A model generated the notes under the pieces. The model did no database searches. It had not been told where the DNA came from and saw nothing but the letters and a program-made list of their open reading frames with translations. Shown piece by piece: positions 11,161 to 19,473 of a stretch of 64,000 nucleotides of DNA (its first letter is position 1; each line of letters begins with the position of its first letter). A program made the position numbers and the translations under genes. Location: contig CM073887.1 of assembly GCA_037176705.1 (NCBI GenBank), positions 58,675,001 to 58,739,000 of the forward strand, in the 5' to 3' direction. This DNA comes from Molossus alvarezi. Its lineage: Eukaryota > Chordata > Mammalia > Chiroptera > Molossidae.

Positions 11161-11216
11161 TTTTTTTAATCCTCACCCGAGGACATTCCTCCATTTTTTG
11201 TTCAGCTAGAGTGGGA

Positions 11217-11264
<48 letters not shown>

Positions 11265-11420
11265 GACGTGAAAGGGACACATCGAGTGGCTGCCACCCGC
11301 ACGACCCAACCAGGGCCGGGGACAAACTGCAACCGAGTTACATGCCCTTAGCAGGAACCAAACCCGGGTCTCTCCGGACCGCAGGCTAACGCTCTAACCA
11401 CTGAGCCAAATCGGCCAGGG
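11161..11420 (-). mobile_element. Ves-L SINE with (GA)n expansion
   Basis: TSD cccaaatttcatct at 11147-11160 and 11421-11434. The (GA)n at 11220-11262 lies in its CT-rich part. Confidence 0.9.
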
Positions 11421-11439
11421 CCCAAATTTCATCTTTTTA

Positions 11440-11692
11440 AAAAATCCTCACCTGAAGATATTTTTCCATTTATCTTCAGATAGAGCAAGAGGGAGGGAGA
11501 GAGGAAGAGAGAGAGAGAGAGAGAGAGAAATGTCGATGCAAGAGAGACACATCAATTGGTTGCCACCTGCACAATCCCAACCAGGGCCGGGGACGAACCA
11601 CAACCGAGGTACATGCCCTTGGCCAGAATCGAACCCGGGACTCTTTGGCCTGAGGGCCAACGCTCTAACTGCAGAGCCAAACCGGCCAGGGC
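11440..11692 (-). mobile_element. Ves-L SINE
   Basis: TSD tcatcttttt, reusing the target of the SINE before it. Confidence 0.88.
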
Positions 11693-11704
11693 TCATCTTT
11701 TTTT

Positions 11705-11893
11705 AAAAAAAATGTTTTTACTGATTTTTTAGAGAGAGCTAGAAACATCAATGTGAGAGAGAAAGATTGATCGGCTGCCTACTGCACACCCCCTGCTAGG
11801 GATCGAGCCCAGCATGTGCCCTGACTGGGAATCAAACCAGGACCTCTCAGTCCATGGGACAGTGCTCAATCCACTGAGCCATACCAGCCAGGC
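11705..11893 (-). mobile_element. Ves-S SINE
   Basis: Diverged; ends gagccataccagccaggc. Confidence 0.83.
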
Positions 11894-11904
11894 TCCTCTT
11901 TTTT

Positions 11905-12105
11905 CTTTATTGATTTTAGAGAGAGAAGGGAAAGGGAGAAAAAGATAGAAACATCGATGAGAGAGAACATCGATTGACTGCCTTCTGCATGCCCCCCACT
12001 GGGGATTTGGCCCACAACCTGGGCATGTGCCCTGACTGGGAATCAAACCGGTGACCTCTTGGTGCATGGGTTGATGCTCAACCACTGAGCCACACCGGCT
12101 GGGCC
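11905..12105 (-). mobile_element. Ves-S SINE
   Basis: TSD aggctcctctttttt at 11890-11904 and 12106-12120, so it landed at the end of the previous SINE. Confidence 0.88.
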
Positions 12106-12231
12106 AGGCTCCTCTTTTTTATAAGGAACCAGTCATATTGGGTTGGGACCCACTCTAATGACCTCATTTTAATTCGATTACTTCTTTAAAGACCCTATTT
12201 CTAAATATGGTCATATTCTGAGTTTAGCACT

Positions 12232-12263
<32 letters not shown>

Positions 12264-12490
12264 TCCTCACCCGAGGACATTTTTCCATTTTTTGTTCAGA
12301 TAGAGTGGGAGGGAGAGAGAGAGAAACATCGATGTGAAAGGGACACGTCGAGTGGTTGCCACCCACAAGACCCAACCAAGGCCGGGGACAAACTGCAACC
12401 AAGGTACATGCCCTTAGCGGGAACCGAACCTGGGTCTCTCAGGACCGCAGGCCAATGCTTTAACCGCTGAGCCAAACCGGCCAGGGCAAG
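12232..12490 (-). mobile_element. Ves-L SINE
   Basis: Tail grown into (TTTA)n at 12230-12260. TSD gtttagcact against ggttagcact. Confidence 0.88.
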
Positions 12491-12524
12491 GGTTAGCACT
12501 GTAACACATGAATTTTGAAAGGAT

Positions 12525-13145
12525 ACAACTCAGTCCATAACAAGTACTGATACATGTTAGTTACCATATGGATGAACCTCAAAAACATGCTAAGTAAAAG
12601 AATCTAGACACAGCTCTGGCCAGTCGCTCAGTGGTTAGAGCATCAGGAAGAGCATTGGCCCTCAGACTGAAGAGTCGTGGATTCAATTCCTGGTCAAGGG
12701 CATGTACCTCAGATGCAGGTTCAATACTTGGCCCCCATCAGGATTGTGTGGGAGGCAACCAATTGATGTGTCTCTCTCACATCAATTTCTCTCTCTCCCT
12801 TCTTCCCTCACTCTATCTAAAAATAATAATAAAAATAATTGAAAAAATATATCCTGGAGTGAGAATTTAAAAAATAAAAATCTAGACACAGTCATGAATT
12901 GTGCGATTCCATATATATGAAATGTCCAAAATAGGCAAATCCATAGAGATGGAAAGTGGATTAGTGGTTGCCAAGGACTAAAGGGAAGGGGGAATAGGAG
13001 CGACGGCTAATGGGTATGGAGTTTCCTTTTGGGGTGATGAAAATGTTCCAGAATTAGATAGAAGTAGTGGTTGCACAACATTGTGAATGTACTAAATGCC
13101 ACTAAATTTTTCACTTTGAAATGATGAATTTTATCTCAATTTAAG
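12525..13145 (+). repeat. Old L1 (L1M-type) 3' remnant
   Basis: tggatgaacctcaaaaacat, gcgattccatatatatgaa and ttagtggttgccaaggac are L1M 3' phrases; split by the SINE at 12614. Confidence 0.6.
12614..12878 (+). mobile_element. Ves-L SINE with a duplicated head segment
   Basis: The head reads gttagagcatcaggaagagcattgg, an insertion relative to other copies. Perfect 13-bp TSD aatctagacacag at 12601-12613 and 12879-12891. Confidence 0.88.
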
Positions 13146-13678
13146 ACCTGTCCTCAGAAGCCCCTCTCCCAATACCATTTGGTACTGGCTGTGTGCCCAG
13201 CCCTGACCAGCAGCTGAAACTCCATCCAGGCTGCTTTCACAACAGAATGGCTTCTCTTCACCACCAGGTTGGAGTTTCTCAGCATGGTTCCCAAATTTCC
13301 TGATCTGGGAGGAAACTACAGTTCAGAAGTGCCACGCCTGACCGTCCATCAGCCCCATTCCAGGCACTTTCTTCCTCTTTCACCTTCACTATAAGTACTT
13401 GTGTGTCTCACCCAAAGACTGTGAGCAGTTTGAGGTCAGGGACCATCTCTGTCTCATTTCTTACATATTCCTAGATCAAAGGAGTATACAAAGTGACCAC
13501 CCAGTTAAACCTGAATGACAAGAAAAAGCCCACCATGTAAAGATCCTAGGAGAAAGTTCTAGGCATGGTAATAGCAAAGGTAATTAATGCAAAGTCCCTG
13601 CAGGTCAGGAACCACATGGCAACATGGCCCCTTCTATTTCCTACTGTTTTCCTTTTTTTCTACATGGTGACCCACTCA

Positions 13679-13938
13679 GTCCTAGCTGGTTTGCTCAGTG
13701 GTTAGAGCGTTGGCCCACAGACTGAAGGGTCTTGGGTTCAATTCTTGTCAAGAGCATGTACTTGGGTTGCAAGTTTGGTCCCCAGACTTGGTCGGGGTCG
13801 ATTGGGAGGCAACAAATTGATGTGTCTCTCTCACATTGATGTCTCTCTCTCTCTCCTCCTCTCTCCCTTCCACTATCTCTAAGAATCAATGGAAAAATAT
13901 CCTCAGATGAGGATTAACAAAAAATAAAAAATACACGT
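13679..13938 (+). mobile_element. Ves-L SINE
   Basis: TSD tgacccactca at 13668-13678 and 13939-13949. The stretch 13,146-13,667 before it holds only decayed, unassigned sequence. Confidence 0.87.
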
Positions 13939-13949
13939 TGACCCACTCA

Positions 13950-14200
13950 ATGTCTTTTCTGCTCAGCAACCAGAGAAGAATCCTAAATCATACCCATCAC
14001 TCTTCTGCTCAAAACCTTCCTATGGCTCCCCATTGCCCTTAGAATAAAACTAGAAACCTTCATCATGTCCTATAATGCCTGCATAGCTGGCTCCTGCCTG
14101 ATGCTTTTTACCTCACCTCCACCCCTCAATTCGCTTCATTCACTGGACCTCAACCACAGACCTCAACCACATCTGTCCCTCAGCAAACCCTGAGGAAAGA
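13950..14200. repeat. Old LINE (L2-like) remnant
   Basis: cactcttctgctcaaaacc, ccattgcccttagaataaa and tggctcctgcctgatgc phrases parallel 4440-4930. Confidence 0.4.
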
Positions 14201-14400
14201 CTTTGATTTGTTGAGAACTCCAGGAAAACTTTCCCATGGGCGCATGGGGACACAGACAGTAAAGCTCACTGCAGCATCATTTCTGCAATCAAAACAAAAA
14301 ATATGGAAACAAATACCCAGCAAAACAGCCTAATGGAATGTATAATTATAGTTTATTCATACCACAGACAACATCAAGCAGATTTTTTTTTCAAACTCTT

Positions 14401-14424
14401 CATTGTTGTTAATCCTCACTCAAG

Positions 14425-14467
<43 letters not shown>

Positions 14468-14671
14468 TGTTCAGATAGAGTGGAAGGGAAAGAGAGGAAG
14501 AGAGAGAGAACATCAATGTGAGACACATCGACTGGTTGTCCCCTGCACAACCCTGCCTGGGCTAGGGGATTGAACCTGCAACCCAGGTACGTGCCCTTGA
14601 CTGGGAATCAAACCAGAGACCCTATGGTTCATGAGCCGATGCTCTAACTATTAGGCCAAACCAGCCAGGGC
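14401..14671 (-). mobile_element. Ves-L SINE with (TA)n at 14429-14463
   Basis: The microsatellite replaced part of the 3' palindromic block. Flanks caaactctt and ccaaactttt. Confidence 0.87.
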
Positions 14672-14747
14672 CAAACTTTTTTTTTTTTTTACCACTAAGC
14701 ACAGTAAGAAATACATTTTATTTATAGGTTTTAACAAAGAGACTTTG

Positions 14748-14997
14748 GCCCTGGCCAGTTTGGCTCAGCGGTTAGAGCGTCGGCCTGCGGTCCGGAGAGA
14801 CCCGGGTTCGTTTCCCGCTAAGGGCACGTACCTTGGTTGCAGTTTGTCCCCGGCCCTGGTTGGTCGTGCGGGTGGCAGCCACTCGATGTGTCCCTTCACG
14901 TCGATGTTTCTCTTTCTCCCTCCCTTCCTCTCTCTCCCTCCCACTCTATCTGTACAAAAAATGGAAAAATATCCTCGGGTGAGGATAAAAAAAAACA
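14748..14997 (+). mobile_element. Ves-L SINE, young
   Basis: Nearly all CpGs kept (gcgtcggcctgcggtccgg). TSD aacaaagagac(t/c)tt at 14733-14746 and 14998-15011. Confidence 0.92.
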
Positions 14998-15023
14998 AAC
15001 AAAGAGACCTTGACTTTTCTTTA

Positions 15024-15300
15024 TTTTTATTTATTTTTTTATCCTCACCCGAGGACATTTTTTCCATTTTTTTTGTTGTTGTTGTTCAGGTAGAGTGGGA
15101 GGGAGAGAGAGGAAGAGAGGAACAGAGAGAGAGAGAGAAACATCGATGTGAAAGGAACACATCAAGTGGCTGCCACCCGCACAACCGACCAGGGCCGGGG
15201 ACAAACTGCAACCGAGGCACGCGCCCCTAGCGGGAACCGAACCTGGGTCTCTCAGGACCGCAGGCTGACGCTCTAACCGCTGAGCCAAACCGGCCAGGGC
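15024..15300 (-). mobile_element. Ves-L SINE, young, inverted next to the previous one
   Basis: Perfect 16-bp TSD ccttgacttttcttta at 15008-15023 and 15301-15316. With the copy at 14748 it forms an inverted pair about 26 bases apart. Confidence 0.92.
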
Positions 15301-15745
15301 CCTTGACTTTTCTTTAATTGGCAAGGTCTCTGGCCCTTACCCTTGAACCGAGACCACCTTTGTGACTGGCTTAACCAAAAGAATACAGCAGAAATGTCAT
15401 GTGACTTCCAAGACTCAGCCATAAAAATGCCTGCTCTTCAGACTTGTTCACTTGGGACCCAGCTGCCATGTTGTGAGGAAGCTCCAACTGGCCCATGTGA
15501 AGAGACCACTGTATAGATATTCCAGCTGATAGCCCTGCTGAGGCTCCAACCAGCATCAATCATGAGATATGAACGAACAAAGATGCCTTCTAATGATTCT
15601 GGAGGATTAGCATCAAGTCACTCAACTCTGAATTCTTCCCAGCTGGGGCTACAGACAGCATAAAGCAGAGACAAGCCATCCCCACTGTGCCCTGTCTAAA
15701 TTCCTGATCCACACAATCCATGAGCATAATAAAAATGGTTGTTTA
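15301..15745. other. Intergenic stretch, old repeat-like
   Basis: tgtgacttccaagactcag and gtgaagagaccactgtatag recall an old dispersed repeat; no gene signal. Confidence 0.35.
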
Positions 15746-15964
15746 GCCCGGCCAGTGTGGCTCAGTGGATTGAGCGTCCTCCCATGGACTGAGAGGTCTC
15801 GGTTTGATTCCTGGTTAGGGCACATGCCTGGGTTTCGGGCTTGATCCCCAGTGAGGGGTGTGCAGGAGGCAGCTGATCAATGTTTCTCTCACATCTATGT
15901 TTCTCTCTCTCTCTCCCTCCCTCTCTCTCTCTAAAAAAAAAAAAAATCAATAAAAACATTTTTT
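15746..15964 (+). mobile_element. Ves-S SINE
   Basis: Perfect 13-bp TSD aaatggttgttta at 15733-15745 and 15965-15977. Confidence 0.9.
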
Positions 15965-16084
15965 AAATGGTTGTTTAGGTTAGCATAAAATTGCAAGTGG
16001 AATACTAGTATATACAAACATGTACATATGACTGAAATAAAAGCTTTACCAAACAATACTTACCCTTACTACATGTGATACAAT

Positions 16085-16506
16085 CTAATATTTTGATTCT
16101 TTTTTTCCATTAAATAACCACTGTACACCCATGTTCCCATGTTCATAGCAGCATTATTCATAATGGCCAAAAGAAGGAGGAAGCATAATAAAAATGTCCA
16201 TCAATGAATGAATGGATAAACAAAATGTAGTAAATATATATGATGTAATATTATTCACTCTTAAAAAGGAAAGACAGTCTGAAACATGCTACAATGTGGA
16301 TGAACTTGGGGACATTATGCTAAGTGAAATAAACCAGTCACAGACACACAAATATTGTATGATTCCATTTATATGAGGTCCCTAGAGGAGTCAAATTCAT
16401 AGACACAGGAAGTAGAATGGCGAGTGCCAGGGGCTGGGGGAGGGGGGAATGAGGAGTTAGTGTTTAATGGGAACAGAGTTTGTGTTTTGTCAGATGACAG
16501 TCCTGG
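16085..16506 (+). repeat. Old L1 (L1M-type) 3' remnant
   Basis: catagcagcattattcataa, tggatgaacttggggacat and tgccaggggctgggggag are old L1 3' phrases. Confidence 0.65.
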
Positions 16507-16507
16507 T

Positions 16508-16735
16508 GCCCGGCCGTTAGGGCCTAGTGATTGAGCATCAACCTATGCAACAAGAGGTCACCGGTTCAATTCCCAGTCAGGGCACATGCCCAGGTTGTGG
16601 GTCCAATACCCAATGTGAGGCATGCAGGAGGCAGCCATCAATGTTCTCTCTCATCGATGTTCCCATCTCTCTCTCCTTCTCCCTTCCTCTCTCTCTAAAA
16701 TCAATTAAAAAAAATTAAAAAAATATATACAGTAC
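16508..16735 (+). mobile_element. Ves-S SINE
   Basis: Starts gcccggccgttagggccta; ends ctctctaaaatcaattaa. Confidence 0.83.
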
Positions 16736-16752
16736 ATTGTTTCCACAGACTT

Positions 16753-16804
16753 TCTTTTTAATCCTCACCTGAGGATATTTTTACATTTTATCTTCAAAGT
16801 GGGA

Positions 16805-16856
<52 letters not shown>

Positions 16857-16981
16857 TCGATGTGAGAGAGGCACATTGATTGGCTGCCACCTGCACAACC
16901 CCAACTGGGGCCAGGGACAAACTGCAACCGAGGTATGTGCCCTTGGCCGCAACTGAAACCAGGACTACCTCGTCCGCAGGA
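16753..16981 (-). mobile_element. Ves-L SINE missing its 5' head, with (GA)n
   Basis: The A-box end is absent; the copy stops at acctcgtccgcagg. (GA)n at 16806-16852. Confidence 0.82.
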
Positions 16982-17031
16982 AAGTGGGCAACCAACACAT
17001 ATAGTTATTTACGACTTAAAGAATAATTATA

Positions 17032-17245
17032 GCCCAGCCGGTGTGGCTCAGTGGTTGAGTGTCAACCCATGAACCAAGAGATCGCCAGTTCAATTTCTGG
17101 TCTGGGCACATGCCCAGGTTGTGGGCCCAATCCCCAGTGGGGGTCATGCAGAAGGTGGCCAATCCATGTTGTCTCTCATTAATGTTTCTCTCTCTTCATC
17201 TCCCTTCCTCTCTCTCTAAAATTAATAAAGAAAAAAATATATATA
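17032..17245 (+). mobile_element. Ves-S SINE
   Basis: Starts gcccagccggtgtggctc; tail (TA)n. Confidence 0.86.
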
Positions 17246-17249
17246 TATT

Positions 17250-17709
17250 TTAATGTTTTTATTGATGTCTTTAGAGAGAGAGGAAGGGGGAGAGAACGAT
17301 GTGAGCCCTGGCCAGTTTGGCTCAGTGATAGAGCATCGACCCGTGGACCAATGAGTCTTGTGCTTGATTCCGGCCAAGGGCATGTACCTCAGTTGTGGTT
17401 CGTTTCCGGCTCTGGTCATTCAGAAGGCAACCAATCAATGTGTCCCTCTCACGTCGATGTTTCTCTCTCTCTCCCTTTCTCTCCCTCATACTCTATCTGA
17501 AGATAAATAGAAAAATATCCTCGAATGAGGATTAAAAAAAACAAAAAAATGAAAAGAAACATAGATGTGAAAGAAATACATCCATTGGCTGCCTCCTGCA
17601 CGCCTCCCTACTGGGGATCGAGCCTGTAACCAGGCAGGTGCCCTGACCAGGAATTGAACAGGGACTCAAACCAGGACCTCTCAGTCCATTAAGCCACACC
17701 TGTCACGCT
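17250..17709 (-). mobile_element. Ves-S SINE split by a Ves-L
   Basis: Halves 17250-17304 and about 17562-17709 belong together. The second half carries a duplicated gaattgaacagggactcaaacc stretch. Confidence 0.75.
17305..17561 (+). mobile_element. Ves-L SINE nested in a Ves-S
   Basis: Inserted after cgatgtga; the same atgtga resumes at the far side near 17,565. Confidence 0.87.
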
Positions 17710-17710
17710 C

Positions 17711-17924
17711 CACTGATTTTTTTTAGAAAGAGTTGGGGAGAGAGAGAGAGAGAAAAAAAAACATCTATGGATTGGTTGCCTTCCACACCACCTGGACCCA
17801 CCCAGGCTGGAGATGCAACCTGCAATTTGCCACCCAGGTACATACCCTTGATCAGGAATCAAACCTACCATCATTCAGTCTGTGGGCCTGAGGTTCTAAC
17901 CGCTGAGCCAAACTCGCCAGGGCT
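17711..17924 (-). mobile_element. Diverged Ves-L SINE
   Basis: The 3' palindromic block is missing; ends gagccaaactcgccagggc. Confidence 0.8.
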
Positions 17925-17969
17925 AAAGAGATGTTTTAAATACATATATATATCTAAAATAAACGTCTA

Positions 17970-18240
17970 GCCCTGGCCAGCTTGGCTCAGCAGTTAGAGC
18001 ATCAGAGAGACCAGAGAGACCAGGGTTCGGTTCCCACAAAGGGCACATACCTTAGTTACAGTTTGTCCTGGGCCCTAACCCAACCAGGGCCATGCGGGAG
18101 GCAGGCACTCGATGTGTCCCTTTCACGTCAATGTTTCTCTCTCTCTCTCTCTCCCCCCCCCCCCCCCTCGTCTCTCTCCCTCCCACTCTATCTGAACAAA
18201 AAATGGAAAAATGTCCTCGGGTGAGGATTAAAAATAATAA
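17970..18240 (+). mobile_element. Ves-L SINE with poly-C run
   Basis: Head deleted by about 15 bases; a C-run at 18153-18167 in the CT-rich part; tail (AAT)n. Confidence 0.86.
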
Positions 18241-18277
18241 TAATAAAAATGAATAAACAAAATAAAATAAACATCAA

Positions 18278-18488
18278 GCCCGGCCAGTGCAGCTCAGTGG
18301 TTGAGCAGCCATGCATCAAGAGGTCCCTGGTTCGATTCCCAGTCAGGGCACATGCCCAGGTTGTGGGCCAAATCCCCAGTGGGGGAGCATTCAGGGGGCA
18401 GCCAATAGATGTTCTCTCGCACTGATGTTTCTATATCTCCCTCTCCCTCCTCTCTCTCTCTAATATCGATATCTAATATCAATAAAGA
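18278..18488 (+). mobile_element. Ves-S SINE
   Basis: Head short by about 10 bases; tail seeds a (GAAA)n microsatellite. Confidence 0.85.
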
Positions 18489-18490
18489 AA

Positions 18491-18558
<68 letters not shown>

Positions 18559-18560
18559 AA
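18488..18560. repeat. (GAAA)n microsatellite at a SINE tail
   Basis: About 17 near-perfect units growing out of the A-tail of the Ves-S at 18278. Confidence 0.95.
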
Positions 18561-19400
18561 ATGTCTAGGTAAGGTTTTAAATAATTATTTAGAACAAAAG
18601 TTTTTCTTGGACCTGCACCACAGGCTGGATATATACCAAGTATTATGGAACTAAGAAAAGATATTGCTGATCTGAAAGCAACCCGCTTAATAACAAGTCT
18701 CTTTTCCACTTAATAAAAATTAACTATCAAGTAGTGCACTGGTTCTAAAGCATCATTAATTTTTTGCTTGGATTTAGAAAACATTTTGATAAAATTCTTT
18801 GTATTTTAATATTTCCAAAAGAGTAAAATTAGATGAAAAATGTTTCTGTTTGACAACTGAGTTACAATTGTGAACATAAATGTATGTTCCAGAAAACCTG
18901 ATTTTATAATAAAAGTATGTTTTCTACTAGATAAATGTTTTAAGTATACAAAAAATCAAATTAAAAAACAAAATAAATATTTAATATTATGAACAATATT
19001 TAAATGTTTAAAATATAGAAATAGCCTGGGCTGGTTTGGCTCAGCAGTTGGAGGGTCCGCCTGCGGACCAGAGAGTCCCAGTTTCGGTTCCTGCTAGGAG
19101 CACGTACCACAATTAATTAATTAATTAAAAAATATAGAAATATTTAACAAAATTTTGATTTTAAATACTTAAAATATACCATGAGACTGATTTAAAATTG
19201 TAATAGTTAAACGTGTTACATATTCAAATTATTGTTTAAAATAAATGTTAAATACTTAAAGTTAAAATAAATGTAAATAACTGCTAAAATAACATTTTAA
19301 GTTAGAGCTGAAGATGGATAAAATATATTTACACAGTTCTTGTCTCACAGCCCTGAATTGAGGTAGCAGGAATACTCCTCGTTCCGCCCGACCCCTTGTG
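18561..19400. other. AT-rich stretch upstream of GADD45GIP1
   Basis: No gene or nameable repeat apart from the Ves-mini at 19024. Composition changes sharply to CpG-rich at about 19,380, where the GADD45GIP1 promoter begins. Confidence 0.5.
19024..19129 (+). mobile_element. Ves-mini SINE
   Basis: Head only, ending gagcacgtacc, with an (ATTA)n tail. Perfect 13-bp TSD aaatatagaaata at 19011-19023 and 19130-19142. Confidence 0.88.
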
Positions 19401-19462
19401 ACCTTGCGCGCGCAGGCAGCGCCGTGGTCAGCCCGGGCGGCCCGCGAGGACCCCGCACAGCC

Positions 19463-19473
19463 AAGATGGCGGC
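19463..19473 (+). promoter_or_regulatory. GADD45GIP1: YY1-type motif overlapping the GADD45GIP1 start codon
   Basis: AAGATGGCGGC contains the start codon itself (ATG at 19466), so the motif is partly constrained by the coding sequence (Met-Ala-Ala). Confidence 0.6.

Larger units (their letters stand above)
10925..12520 (+). repeat. Old interspersed repeat, split by five SINEs
   Basis: Pieces 10925-11160, 12117-12231 and 12491-12520 join into one repeat (gctagggctgccctaataaa ... ctcacagcagctctagaggc ... aaagaccctatttctaaata ... catgaattttgaaaggat). It is a common placental repeat whose family name I cannot assign safely. Confidence 0.6.

Noticed and set aside
18488..18560. CRISPR-like or other regularly spaced array
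   Set aside because: It is a pure (GAAA)n microsatellite from a SINE tail; the same holds for the GA, CCCT and TA runs elsewhere.
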